Shown piece after piece: positions 1 to 7,123 of a stretch of 18,859 nt of DNA. Under the pieces are notes generated by a model that was not told the DNA's origin, searched no databases, and worked only from the letters and a program-made list of their open reading frames with translations. The translations under genes and the position numbers were made by a program. The stretch comes from CAG-238 sp963601575 (GTDB lineage: Bacteria; Bacillota; Clostridia; Peptostreptococcales; Anaerovoracaceae), in assembly GCA_963601575.1 (NCBI GenBank), contig CAVCFO010000031.1, forward strand, positions 1 through 18,859. Direction: 5' to 3'. Every line of letters begins with the position of its first letter. Position 1 is the first letter of the stretch.

Positions 1-27
1 TAATAAGCTTGATAATACCTTTTTCAT
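1..27 (-). CDS. N-terminus of a probably exported protein (partial, runs off the left edge)
   Basis: Only nine codons are visible, reading MKKVLSSLL and continuing out of the window. An AAGGTG ribosome binding site sits a few bases upstream of the ATG. Two lysines followed by a hydrophobic, serine-containing stretch look like the start of a signal peptide or lipoprotein leader, so the product is probably secreted or membrane-anchored. A perfect sigma-54 promoter lies about 85 bp upstream, and two inverted-repeat activator sites lie further up, so the gene should be co-regulated with the catabolic operons in this window. A second TRAP solute-binding protein would fit, but too little sequence is present to say. 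The start is well supported; the identity is unknown. Confidence 0.6.
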
Positions 28-111
28 TTTTTCACCTTTTCCTTTCTCTTTCGATGATTTTCGTCTTTTGACAATATATTTTGAGTCTTTACTTCAGGTG
101 CCGTTATTAAG

Positions 112-127
112 AGCAACTTTTGTGCCA
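112..127 (-). promoter_or_regulatory. Sigma-54 (-24/-12) promoter of the left-edge gene
   Basis: On the minus strand the sequence reads TGGCAC-AAAAG-TTGCT, a full match to the sigma-54 consensus TGGCAC-N5-TTGCW with the GG and GC elements correctly spaced. It faces the ATG at position 27, giving an expected leader of roughly 75 bases. Activator-type inverted repeats lie about 170-200 bp upstream of it. Confidence 0.85.
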
Positions 128-192
128 ATTTTGTTATTTAATAAACAAGAACTTTTATTTTTGATTTTTTTGTGTGCTAAAATTCCGCTAAT

Positions 193-208
193 CATTGATA
201 TTTCAACG
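193..208. promoter_or_regulatory. Imperfect palindrome related to the one at 15010-15025
   Basis: The sequence CATTGATATTTCAACG matches the perfect palindrome CGTTGAAATTTCAACG at 15010-15025 at 14 of 16 positions. Both lie between a sigma-54 promoter and its upstream inverted repeats. It may be the operator of a second regulator or a DNA-bending site. Its role is inferred only from sequence and position. Confidence 0.35.
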
Positions 209-287
209 CTAATTTTTTGCAAAATTTTCGCTTCCGCATTACTTTATAACGTTCAATCACTATATTTATTATTTTACATCCTATTTT

Positions 288-340
288 TAATATGCGCAAG
301 TGCATCTTAACATGTTCTTAATATGCGTTTGCGCATCGAC
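288..340. promoter_or_regulatory. Two tandem inverted-repeat upstream activator sites (left-edge gene)
   Basis: Site 288-309 is TAATATGC-N6-GCATCTTA and site 319-340 is TAATATGC-N6-GCATCGAC. Both share the ATGC-N6-GCAT core of the perfect repeat at 7011-7032, including the 6-base spacer. Their centres are 31 bp apart, close to three helical turns, which suits cooperative binding on one face of the DNA. A further half-site, GCATCAAA, follows at 355-362. The likely ligand is the sigma-54 activator encoded at 7124-8539 (inference). Confidence 0.65.
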
Positions 341-400
341 ATTGTTTCTTCTAAGCATCAAAATCGTATGAGGCTATAGCCCGCAGGCATTTTTAAATAG

Positions 401-444
401 AAAGAAGTTTCCCTTTGCAAGGTCTTGCAAAGGGAAACTTCTTT
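401..444 (-). terminator. Long hairpin terminator of the dehydratase operon
   Basis: Positions 401-420 and 425-444 are exact reverse complements, giving a 20-bp perfect stem with a 4-base loop. It starts 20 bases after the abfD stop codon. On the minus strand the stem ends in a T-rich stretch (CTTCTTTCTATTT) rather than a clean T-run, so it should terminate and probably also protect the 3' end of the mRNA. Confidence 0.8.
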
Positions 445-463
445 GGTGGTATATTGGTGTTTT

Positions 464-1945
464 CTATTTTGTGATTCCGGCAATGTCCTTTGCAAGCTGT
501 TTCTTGCCTTCGATATTGCCCTGTCTTTGAATCATGATGCGCTGTGCCTGTGGGGAACCTGCGCCGTGCATGGATTCTGTTCTGTAGCCTACAGCCGATG
601 AGCCAAGACAGATATTTTCGAGGAATCTGAGAACTCTCATTCTCTCCTCGGTGGTGCATTTCTCAGGATTCGTAGCAAAATACTTGTTGCAAACTTCTCC
701 GATTGTCTCGCCGTTTCTGCCTACCGGAAGATCGCTCTTAAAGTCCTTTTCGCTCGGCATTGTTACCATAAGGCCTCCTGCGATGTCCTCTGCGAGTCTT
801 ACGATTTCGTAAGGGAATCTTGTTACGTTCTGCTTGCAGACATTTGCCGTAAGCAGATCGATTATATAGCTTCCGCATTCGGTTGCATGTCCCTCTGCGG
901 AGCAAGCGATACCGCAGCAATACAGAGTTTCGTTCAGGTGTGTCATTTCGATGAGCTTATCCTTGATGTGAGAAGCCTTGTCTGCACCGTTATATTCGGC
1001 AGCAAGCGCCGCAGCTCCGATAACCACGTCGCCTACGCCAACCTTGCAGCCGCCGTAGCTCTGTCTATGGAATCCTGCGAACCTTTCTACTATCATGCCG
1101 GCAAAATCCCATTCTCCTGCCATGAAGATATATTCGTTCGGGATAAATACATCGTCAAATACTACGAGTGCTTCCTGACCGCCGAATTTCTTATTTCCGA
1201 GGTCAACATCTGCACCCTCTTCTAACTTTCTGGTATCGCAGGACTGTCTGCCGTAGATCATATAAAGTCCCTCGGCATCGCTTGGGCAGGCAAAGCAAAC
1301 CGCATAGTCCTTATCCTCTTCCTTCATTGCCTGTGTCGGCATTACGATATGCCAGTGGGAGTTTACGGAACCTGTCTGGTGAACCTTCGCGCCGCGAACT
1401 ACGATTCCGTCAGGGCGTCTTTCTTTGATTCTTACGAACATATCAGGGTCTTCCTGTGCATGAGGCGCCTTGCTGCGGTCGCCCTTAGGGTCTGTCATTG
1501 CGCCGTCAACCACGTAGTCGTTTTCCTGGATGAATTCGAGGAATTTCTTGAAGTTTTCGTGGTAGTGCGTGCCATACTTCTTGTCAATTTCATAAGTCGT
1601 TGAATATGTCGCGTTGAAAGCATCCATTCCCACACATCTTTGAAAGCACGAAGCGGTCTTCTGTCCGCAAAGTCTTTGCATCTTTACCTTTTTCATGAGG
1701 TCATCCGTGCTCTGGTGAATGTTGGTGAAGCGGTTGATCTTCTTGCCGGTAAGATTCGAAGTTGCCGTCATAAGATCTTCGTACTGCGGGTCGTTTGCAA
1801 GATCGTAGGTTATTGCAACGCAGTTGATCGACGGACGGATCATCGGATGGTCTACCCAATTATCAATCTTTTCGCCAAACATATAGACTCTTGTGTTTAG
1901 TTTTCTCAGGCTTTCGATGTATTCAGCCCCTGATTTGATTGCCAT
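464..1945 (-). CDS. abfD: 4-hydroxybutyryl-CoA dehydratase / vinylacetyl-CoA isomerase
   Basis: This flavin and [4Fe-4S] enzyme converts 4-hydroxybutyryl-CoA to crotonyl-CoA by a ketyl-radical mechanism and isomerises vinylacetyl-CoA. The 493-residue length is normal for the family. The cluster ligands known from the C. aminobutyricum enzyme (C99, C103, H292, C299) appear here shifted by one as C100, C104, H293 and C300. The catalytic residues are also present: E258, Y297, K301 and E457. Long blocks are nearly identical to the C. aminobutyricum protein as I remember it, so function is confident. The ATG is preceded by AAGGAGA. It is the last gene of an operon that also encodes a 2-hydroxyacyl-CoA dehydratase, with 30 bases between it and the activator gene. 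It supplies crotonyl-CoA to the acyl-CoA dehydrogenase, crotonase and thiolase encoded in the same window. Confidence 0.96.
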   Translation of the reverse strand: MAIKSGAEYIESLRKLNTRVYMFGEKIDNWVDHPMIRPSINCVAITYDLANDPQYEDLMTATSNLTGKKINRFTNIHQSTDDLMKKVKMQRLCGQKTASCFQRCVGMDAFNATYSTTYEIDKKYGTHYHENFKKFLEFIQENDYVVDGAMTDPKGDRSKAPHAQEDPDMFVRIKERRPDGIVVRGAKVHQTGSVNSHWHIVMPTQAMKEEDKDYAVCFACPSDAEGLYMIYGRQSCDTRKLEEGADVDLGNKKFGGQEALVVFDDVFIPNEYIFMAGEWDFAGMIVERFAGFHRQSYGGCKVGVGDVVIGAAALAAEYNGADKASHIKDKLIEMTHLNETLYCCGIACSAEGHATECGSYIIDLLTANVCKQNVTRFPYEIVRLAEDIAGGLMVTMPSEKDFKSDLPVGRNGETIGEVCNKYFATNPEKCTTEERMRVLRFLENICLGSSAVGYRTESMHGAGSPQAQRIMIQRQGNIEGKKQLAKDIAGITK

Positions 1946-1975
1946 AATAGTTCTCCTTTTCCTTTTATTATTACA

Positions 1976-2749
1976 TTATTTATTATAGATTTCATATGCA
2001 AATGCCGCAGCGCCTATTGCACCGGCTGCCTGGCAATGCGGTACTATTTCGATTTCGCATCCCATTTCCTTGGAAAGCGCATCCACCATATTGGGGTTTA
2101 GGGCAACGCCTCCGGTCATAACAACCTTCGGCTCGTATCCTACGCGGTTGCACATTCCCATTACGCGCTTGGCGATGGCAACGTGTGCGCCTCTTGCAAC
2201 ATCGGCCACGTTTTCTCCGGCTGCAAGCCGCGAAATAACTTCGCTTTCGGCGAAAACCGTACAGGTATTGTTGATCGAAATTTCCTTGGTGGACTGATCG
2301 GCAAGAACCGACAAATCATCTAGTTTGCAGCCGAGTACCCTTGCCATAACCTCGAGGAATCTTCCGGTTCCTGCGGCACATTTTTCGTTCATAACGAAGT
2401 TCGTCACCTTTCCGGTCTTGTCGAGCTTGATGACCTTTGCATCCTGCCCGCCGATATCGACGATGGTCTTTGCGTCCTTCGTCAGGAAATTTACGCCCTT
2501 TGCATGGCAGGTAATCTCTGTTATCTGCTTATCGGCATCGTGAAAGTTAACCCTTCCGTAACCCGTAGCGACCGCATACTTGATGTCATCTTTTGTGACT
2601 GCCGCCTGTTTCATTGCATCCGCGGTCACATCCTCGAATGCGTTTGTTCCGGTACCCAAATTGATTACGGAAACACCTACAAGCTCCTTACTTTCATTCA
2701 GAATCGCAACCTTTGTCGATGACGATCCAATATCTATTCCTAAAAACAT
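1976..2749 (-). CDS. 2-hydroxyacyl-CoA dehydratase activator (ATP-dependent archerase)
   Basis: This is a BadF/HgdC-type ATPase of 257 residues. As a homodimer with one bridging [4Fe-4S] cluster it uses ATP hydrolysis to push one low-potential electron from ferredoxin or flavodoxin into the dehydratase. Residues 4-12 form the ASKHA phosphate loop (GIDIGSSST). The second signature is DIGGQDAK near 98-105, and an adenosine-type motif GGVALN lies near the C-terminus. The two cluster cysteines are C124 (in NEKCAAGTGR) and C163 (in NNTCTVFAESE). Length and motifs match HgdC, HadI, FldI and LcdC equally well, so the substrate cannot be read from this protein. It is 26 bases downstream of the small dehydratase subunit and has a GGGGGAGGA ribosome binding site. 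Only one activator gene is present, unlike the two ATPase subunits of benzoyl-CoA reductase. Confidence 0.93.
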   Translation of the reverse strand: MFLGIDIGSSSTKVAILNESKELVGVSVINLGTGTNAFEDVTADAMKQAAVTKDDIKYAVATGYGRVNFHDADKQITEITCHAKGVNFLTKDAKTIVDIGGQDAKVIKLDKTGKVTNFVMNEKCAAGTGRFLEVMARVLGCKLDDLSVLADQSTKEISINNTCTVFAESEVISRLAAGENVADVARGAHVAIAKRVMGMCNRVGYEPKVVMTGGVALNPNMVDALSKEMGCEIEIVPHCQAAGAIGAAAFAYEIYNK

Positions 2750-2775
2750 ATTGTCCTCCCCCGTGCTTTCCTTTG

Positions 2776-3906
2776 CTAAATCAGCATCTCCGCGAAGCTC
2801 TGTACTCTCGTTCTGAGCTGCTCGAAGGTTGTCAGCTGCTGGTCTGTTTCCAGATAAAGCTCCGGAATTTCGGCTGCCTCAAGCTCTGCCTTGTAGATAG
2901 GATAATCATATTCCTCAGGATCGCAGAACTTCATCATCATAACTACAACCGCGTCTGCGCCATTTTCCTTTACCATGTCGATAAGGAGCTGTCCGCGTTT
3001 TTTGTGCGGCTCATAGAGGAATGTATCGCCTACCTGGTCTGCGACTATATATGCCATCTTCTCGTAAACGTCCTCTACATTTTCTCTTGCAGGAGTTCTC
3101 CAAATACGTGAACCAAGGCTCATATCGTCTCCGACAACAGCGATTTCGTTTTCGTCAAATATGTCGAGAATCTCAACAGGCTCAGGCATAAGTCCCGTGA
3201 GGATAACCTTTGTACCCTTGAATTGAGAAGCAGGTTCTGCCTTGAGTCCTGCGATTATTTCTTTTATCTTTTCGGTATAGATCGCCTTGTCCATAAACTG
3301 TCCGGCCTTGATGATCAGGTAACGATCCTTTGCACCGATGATTTCGGGATGCTGCGCGGCAGCCTTAGTAAACTCTCTCATGGTCTTGCGATAGTCCTCG
3401 TAGATTGCAAAGGCCTCTTCAACCTTGTCCTCGAGAATAATCTTGCCGAGGACAAGCTCAAGCTCGTGTTTTACGCGCCTGGTTTCGCTGATCATAAATT
3501 CTACGCCTGCCTTCAGGTCTCTATGCTGCGGATATGCCATTCCGATTACGGGAACCTGCGGAACCGCTACCTTCCAGTTTTCTTCGATGCATTTGAGGGT
3601 ATCGCAGAATGTAGGGATGATTACGGCCTTCAGGCTGTCATAAACTCCTCTCATTCCGAATTCGATATTTGTTCTCATAACCGAGCAGCAGAAGCTCTGC
3701 AGATATTTGTCAGCAAGCTGAATTTCGGTCGTGCCGCCCCACATGCCTACAGGTACGCAGCCTGCTGCATATACGATTTCGTCCGGTGTGTGAATCGGGA
3801 AGCATCCAACCAGGTCTTTTCCGGTTTCCTCATGCGTCTTTGCAATGGTTTTTGCCGGGTGCAAAGCTGCCTCGCATAATTGCTTTATGGTATCTTTGTA
3901 AGCCAT
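2776..3906 (-). CDS. 2-hydroxyacyl-CoA dehydratase, beta (small) subunit
   Basis: This HgdB/HadC/FldC/LcdB-type subunit has 376 residues, a typical length (about 375). With the alpha subunit it forms the [4Fe-4S] dehydratase that removes water from an (R)-2-hydroxyacyl-CoA through a ketyl radical to give a 2-enoyl-CoA. Visible family features are the N-terminal GCFPIHTPDEIVYAAG block (34-49), cysteines at 73-74 (SFCCSVMR), C101/C106 (PTFCDTLKC), and C328 in MMKFCDPEEYDYP. These give the usual set of candidate cluster ligands. The ATG overlaps the alpha-subunit stop codon by one base (TAATG), which indicates translational coupling, and AGAGGTGA lies just upstream. The size favours the HadBC/LcdAB/FldBC branch over classical 2-hydroxyglutaryl-CoA dehydratase, but the substrate cannot be assigned from sequence. 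Confidence 0.92.
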   Translation of the reverse strand: MAYKDTIKQLCEAALHPAKTIAKTHEETGKDLVGCFPIHTPDEIVYAAGCVPVGMWGGTTEIQLADKYLQSFCCSVMRTNIEFGMRGVYDSLKAVIIPTFCDTLKCIEENWKVAVPQVPVIGMAYPQHRDLKAGVEFMISETRRVKHELELVLGKIILEDKVEEAFAIYEDYRKTMREFTKAAAQHPEIIGAKDRYLIIKAGQFMDKAIYTEKIKEIIAGLKAEPASQFKGTKVILTGLMPEPVEILDIFDENEIAVVGDDMSLGSRIWRTPARENVEDVYEKMAYIVADQVGDTFLYEPHKKRGQLLIDMVKENGADAVVVMMMKFCDPEEYDYPIYKAELEAAEIPELYLETDQQLTTFEQLRTRVQSFAEMLI

Positions 3907-5138
3907 TATAAGTCACCTCTTCTCTTTGCTTCTTTGTTCTTTTCCATCATTTCAACCAGTGCCTGAATTCTCGTCTCATATTGAGCATCGCTGAATACTC
4001 TAGGGTCAGTCTGGTCGCCGTCGAATATAACGGACGGGCAGCCGGTCTTCTCGGTGATTCTTCTTTGTACCTCGTATGTTCTGAAGTCCATGAGCTTGCA
4101 GCTTCTGTTGCTGTGGAAAACAACGCCGTCTACGCTAAATTCTTTGATCAGTCTTTCCATCTGGTCACTGCCGTAGTCGAGGTTTCTGTTTGCATAGTTT
4201 CCGGTATAGCTCTTTGCCATCCCGTCTAAGTCGTTAGTCTCATATACCTTGTACCAGCTGTTCGGATATGTGCTGGTAACCATGTTGATGCCGTACTTCT
4301 TGAGAAGCTTGAACGTCGTGGAAAGGTGCGGCCAGCATGCAATTCCGTCCCAAATGATTCTGTATTGCTCCTCTGCGCTGTTCCACGGACCCTTGCCCTG
4401 CTCGGCCTTTTCCTTCAATTCTTCGTACCAGAGTTTGAAAAGCTTATGTCCGTCTTCTGAGCTTCTCATGCAAACGATCATCGCCATGTAGTTGAACATG
4501 TCGAATCCGTTAAGCGGCGAGGGAGTAACCTTGCCCCAGTCGGTAGCTTTTTTCCACCACTGACATGTAGCATTGTTCATGTCCATCTTTTCTGCGAGCT
4601 TGTCGTAGTCCATCTTTTTGCCGGTGAAATCCTCCAGCTGCTTGATGGCATTTTCGATCTGGCCTCTGATATACTTCGTGGCATTTTCCTGAACCTCATA
4701 AGTATGGTTGAATGGCATATCGAAGAGAATCATCGGAATGTGAAGCTTCGTTGCGATATTTTCGTACCATTTCAAAACCGTATGGCAGATATTCGATGAG
4801 CTGAAAATGATGTCCGGAAGCGGAATGTCCTGAGCTTCGGCATGCTGAAGGTCTACATATCCCATATTTACTCTCGCATATGAGCAAATATCTGCGCTGT
4901 ATCCGATGCCCTCGGAATGTTCGATAAATTTCATTGCTTCTTTTCTTGCACCGATTGCGGCCGCGTGGTTCTCCGGATAAACGGTCGCAAGATCCATAGC
5001 GTCCAAAAGTTCGTTAGGGCAAATTGATGTCGCCCAAACTACGGGTCTTCCTTCCGCTTTTGCTCTCAGTGCGTTATCATAGTGTTTTGCCGTCAACTGA
5101 TTTAATAAATCCTTTGAGGTTAATTTCTTTTCTTCCAT
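3906..5138 (-). CDS. 2-hydroxyacyl-CoA dehydratase, alpha (large) subunit
   Basis: This HgdA/HadB/FldB/LcdA-family subunit has 410 residues, matching HadB-like proteins (about 408) and shorter than HgdA (about 477). The three cysteines that hold the substrate-binding [4Fe-4S] cluster are visible as C85 (GYSADICSYAR), C118 (SSSNICHT) and C347 (HSNRSCKLMDF). The C-terminal FDGDQTDPR motif (372-380) is also typical. The ATG has a good GTAGGAGG site and starts 11 bases after the crotonase stop. Candidate substrates are 2-hydroxyisocaproyl-, lactoyl-, phenyllactyl- or 2-hydroxyglutaryl-CoA, or a C4 2-hydroxyacyl-CoA such as 2,4-dihydroxybutyryl-CoA. The last is my inference from the neighbouring abfD and hydro-lyase genes. 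Benzoyl-CoA reductase subunits are homologous but come with different partners. Confidence 0.92.
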   Translation of the reverse strand: MEEKKLTSKDLLNQLTAKHYDNALRAKAEGRPVVWATSICPNELLDAMDLATVYPENHAAAIGARKEAMKFIEHSEGIGYSADICSYARVNMGYVDLQHAEAQDIPLPDIIFSSSNICHTVLKWYENIATKLHIPMILFDMPFNHTYEVQENATKYIRGQIENAIKQLEDFTGKKMDYDKLAEKMDMNNATCQWWKKATDWGKVTPSPLNGFDMFNYMAMIVCMRSSEDGHKLFKLWYEELKEKAEQGKGPWNSAEEQYRIIWDGIACWPHLSTTFKLLKKYGINMVTSTYPNSWYKVYETNDLDGMAKSYTGNYANRNLDYGSDQMERLIKEFSVDGVVFHSNRSCKLMDFRTYEVQRRITEKTGCPSVIFDGDQTDPRVFSDAQYETRIQALVEMMEKNKEAKRRGDL

Positions 5139-5149
5139 GAGCTTGCCTC

Positions 5150-5917
5150 CTACTTGTTTTTATAAACGGGTTTTCTTTTTTCGATAAATGCTCTCATACC
5201 TTCCTTTTGGTCTTCGGTATTAAAAAGCTTCGGCCATGCCTTCGTTTCGATTTCGATTGCCTTTTCCATGTCCGGCTCCTGAACGCCTCTTGTTATAACG
5301 TCCTTGACCATGCGAATAGCAACAGGGCCGCGCTTTGCGATTCTTCCGGCCATCTTCATGGCTGCCGCAAGAGCCTCGCCCTCATCTACCACCTGGTTTA
5401 CAAGGCCCATGGTAAGCGCCCTGTCTGCTGTGACCGCATCTCCTGTAAAGATCAGTTCTTTTGCGAATGCTTCTCCGCAAATTCTCGGTGCACGGATTGT
5501 GCCGCCTGCTCCCGGAAATATCCCCAGGGTTACCTCAGGAAATCCCATCTTTGCTGTTTTCCCTGCGATTCTGATGTCCGCTGTCAAGGCAAATTCCATG
5601 CCGCCGCCGAGTGCATATCCTTCTATGGCAGCGATGACAGGAATCTTTAGCTTCTGGATCTTGTTAAATGTCGGTGTGAATGAAAATACCTTCGCACCCT
5701 CTTCGTCACATTCTGCCATTCCTTTGATGTCGGCTCCCGCTGCGAAGTTCTTATCGCTATGCAAAATCAGGCATCTGATGTCTGAGTCGGCTTTTATTTC
5801 ATCAATTATCTTGTCGATTTCGTCCACAATTTCTCTGCTGAGGGCATTCAAGGCCTCCGGTCTCTGGATGGAGATAATCGCAATATTTTCTTCTCTTTTA
5901 TAAACTACTTGGGCCAC
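5150..5917 (-). CDS. Enoyl-CoA hydratase (crotonase family)
   Basis: The protein hydrates crotonyl-CoA or a related 2-enoyl-CoA to the 3-hydroxyacyl-CoA. The oxyanion-hole block YALGGGMEFAL and the motif FPEVTLGIFPGAGGT carry both glutamates used for catalysis in crotonase (counterparts of E144 and E164 of the rat enzyme), so it should be a true hydratase. The open frame extends to a TTG at 5932, but I place the start at the GTG at 5917. The sequence GGAGGTGA at 5930-5923 is then a strong ribosome binding site eight bases upstream; the TTG would overlap that site. The product is 255 residues, usual for the family. It starts 18 bases after the dehydrogenase stop and forms with it a crotonyl-CoA to acetoacetyl-CoA module. 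The segment after the second glutamate reads GGTIRAPR where most crotonases have GGTQRL. Confidence 0.9.
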   Translation of the reverse strand: MAQVVYKREENIAIISIQRPEALNALSREIVDEIDKIIDEIKADSDIRCLILHSDKNFAAGADIKGMAECDEEGAKVFSFTPTFNKIQKLKIPVIAAIEGYALGGGMEFALTADIRIAGKTAKMGFPEVTLGIFPGAGGTIRAPRICGEAFAKELIFTGDAVTADRALTMGLVNQVVDEGEALAAAMKMAGRIAKRGPVAIRMVKDVITRGVQEPDMEKAIEIETKAWPKLFNTEDQKEGMRAFIEKRKPVYKNK

Positions 5918-5935
5918 CTTCTTCACCTCCAAATT

Positions 5936-6790
5936 TTATTTGTCATAGTCATAGAAGCCTGCGCCTGTTTTTCTTCCGAGTCTTCCCGAATCAACGAGTC
6001 TTCTGATCTGCGGGCTCGGTCTGAATCTGTCGCCGTACTCTGCAAAGAGGATTTCGTCTACCTGCTGGTTAAGATTGTGACCTGTGATGTCAAGGAGTGC
6101 GAAGATTCCCATCGGATGCCCAAGTCCGTACTTGCAGATCTTGTCAACATCTTCTACTGAGCAAACGCCCTCTTCAACCAGGCGGCATGCTTCGAGGTAC
6201 ATGCAGTGGAAAATACGATTGAGTCCAAATCCCACAACGTCTTTTACCTTAACAGGTTCCTTTTCGATATCGGCAAGAAGCTGATATACACTCTCTGTCG
6301 TTTCTTCTGATGTGAGGAGTGCCGGAATAACCTCTACGAGCTTCATAACGCTTGCAGGCGAGTTGAAGTGTGTGCCGATGAACTTTGGCTTTCTTTCTTC
6401 GGAAACGGATGCCGCAAGCTTCGTGATGGAGATGGAAGATGTGTTGCTTGCCAGGATAGTTTCTTTCTTGCAAATTTCGTCGAGCTGCTTAAAAATGTTA
6501 TTTTTAACCTCAAGCACTTCGAGGGCTGCTTCGATGATCAGATCGCAATCTGCCATTTCCTTCATGTCGGCGGTAGTATGAACATTTGCAAGGGTCTTTT
6601 CTTTGTCCTCTTCTGTGATTTTGCCCTTCTTGATATTTTTGTCAAGCACCGCTGCCTGTTTTACTTTACCGTTGTCTGCGAGCTCCTGATTTACGTCGCT
6701 GAGCACCGTAACATATCCTGCTCTTGCAAAACAAAGTGCAATCTCTGCGCCCATCATTCCCGCGCCTACAACACCAACTTTTTTAATCAT
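5936..6790 (-). CDS. 3-hydroxyacyl-CoA dehydrogenase (3-hydroxybutyryl-CoA dehydrogenase-like)
   Basis: This NAD(P)-dependent enzyme of 284 residues (family usual length about 282) oxidises an L-3-hydroxyacyl-CoA to the 3-oxoacyl-CoA. The Rossmann motif VVGAGMMGAEIA is at 7-18, and the acidic residue of SDVN at 31-34 suits NAD. The catalytic histidine is probably H141 with E153 as partner. The motif around it reads THFNSPASVM where most family members have MHFFNPVPVM, an unusual change beside the active site. The substrate-side block GHPMGIFALLDITG also differs from the common GHPMGPLELADLIG. It is the first gene of the dehydratase operon, with an ACGGAGGAAC ribosome binding site and a sigma-54 promoter upstream. 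3-hydroxybutyryl-CoA is the default substrate; the motif changes leave room for a modified C4 substrate. Confidence 0.87.
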   Translation of the reverse strand: MIKKVGVVGAGMMGAEIALCFARAGYVTVLSDVNQELADNGKVKQAAVLDKNIKKGKITEEDKEKTLANVHTTADMKEMADCDLIIEAALEVLEVKNNIFKQLDEICKKETILASNTSSISITKLAASVSEERKPKFIGTHFNSPASVMKLVEVIPALLTSEETTESVYQLLADIEKEPVKVKDVVGFGLNRIFHCMYLEACRLVEEGVCSVEDVDKICKYGLGHPMGIFALLDITGHNLNQQVDEILFAEYGDRFRPSPQIRRLVDSGRLGRKTGAGFYDYDK

Positions 6791-6880
6791 TTTCCTGTTC
6801 CTCCGTAATCATATTTCTTTGAGATGTTTTGTCTCATAGGTCTAAAAGTTCTTCATACTAAACGTATACTAAGATGTATA

Positions 6881-6896
6881 TGCAAGAATCAAGCCA
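6881..6896 (-). promoter_or_regulatory. Sigma-54 promoter of the dehydratase operon
   Basis: The minus strand reads TGGCTT-GATTC-TTGCA, with the essential GG and GC dinucleotides at correct spacing; only the AC of the -24 box differs from consensus. It lies about 90 bases upstream of the dehydrogenase ATG, and the perfect inverted repeat is centred about 125 bp further upstream. Confidence 0.75.
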
Positions 6897-6923
6897 AGAC
6901 TGTCAAATATTTATCTTTCCAAT

Positions 6924-6972
6924 AAAAAAGCCCGGAGCCGTTACTGTTACACAAAATTCGACCTCGGGTCTT
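6924..6972 (-). terminator. Probable terminator of the sigma-54 activator gene
   Basis: On the minus strand a GC-rich arm (GACCCGAGG) and a second arm (CTCCGGGC) can form a stem of about six pairs with one bulge and a long loop, directly followed by TTTTTT. The stem is weak, so this is a moderate call. It would separate the activator transcript from the dehydratase operon promoter immediately downstream. Confidence 0.45.
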
Positions 6973-7010
6973 TTGATATTTTGTTGTTTTTCACGATATT
7001 TTCGTTAATT

Positions 7011-7094
7011 TTCGATGCGCATTGGCATCGAATGGATAAAATATGCGTTTCTGCAACTTGAGTCGATTTTTTGTTGTTGCAAATTTGCATATCA
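7011..7094. promoter_or_regulatory. Cluster of three inverted-repeat activator sites (dehydratase operon)
   Basis: Site 7011-7032 is the best copy in the window, a perfect TTCGATGC-N6-GCATCGAA. Site 7039-7060 (AAATATGC-N6-GCAACTTG) and site 7073-7094 (GTTGTTGC-N6-GCATATCA) are degenerate copies with the same spacer. Centre-to-centre distances are 28 and 34 bp. They lie 125-190 bp upstream of the sigma-54 promoter at 6881-6896, the usual place for enhancer-like activator sites. Confidence 0.7.
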
Positions 7095-7123
7095 CCTCAC
7101 CGGCTTTATGCCAAAAAGAATAT

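Larger units (their letters stand above)
28..463. other. Intergenic regulatory region between the left-edge gene and abfD
   Basis: This 436-base AT-rich stretch holds no convincing gene. From left to right on the plus strand it contains the ribosome binding site of the left-edge gene, a sigma-54 promoter (112-127), a palindrome-like element (193-208) flanked by a 7-base direct repeat CGCTAAT at 186-192 and 207-213 (21 bp apart), two inverted-repeat activator sites (288-340), a further half-site at 355-362, and the terminator of the abfD operon (401-444). These parts are annotated separately. The plus-strand open frame at 68-310 has no ribosome binding site and a composition expected of AT-rich non-coding DNA. 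Confidence 0.7.
6791..7123. other. Intergenic regulatory region between the activator gene and the dehydratase operon
   Basis: This 333-base stretch holds the leader and sigma-54 promoter of the dehydratase operon (6881-6896), a probable terminator of the activator gene (about 6924-6972), and three inverted-repeat activator sites (7011-7094). No small gene with a ribosome binding site is seen. The plus-strand frame starting at 7043 runs antisense into the activator gene. Confidence 0.7.

Noticed and set aside
68..310. 80-codon plus-strand open frame
   Set aside because: No ribosome binding site, very AT-rich, and it covers the sigma-54 promoter and activator sites of the minus-strand gene.
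2776..5138. Benzoyl-CoA reductase (BcrBC-type) identity
   Set aside because: Homologous, but only one activator ATPase gene is present, no ferredoxin or ring-cleavage genes are nearby, and subunit lengths fit HadBC/LcdAB.
1976..5138. Classical glutamate fermentation via 2-hydroxyglutaryl-CoA
   Set aside because: No glutaconate CoA-transferase or sodium-pumping glutaconyl-CoA decarboxylase genes in the window, and the alpha subunit is shorter than HgdA. Not excluded if those genes lie elsewhere.
5918..5932. TTG start for the crotonase at 5932
   Set aside because: The TTG overlaps the GGAGGTGA ribosome binding site that properly serves the GTG at 5917.
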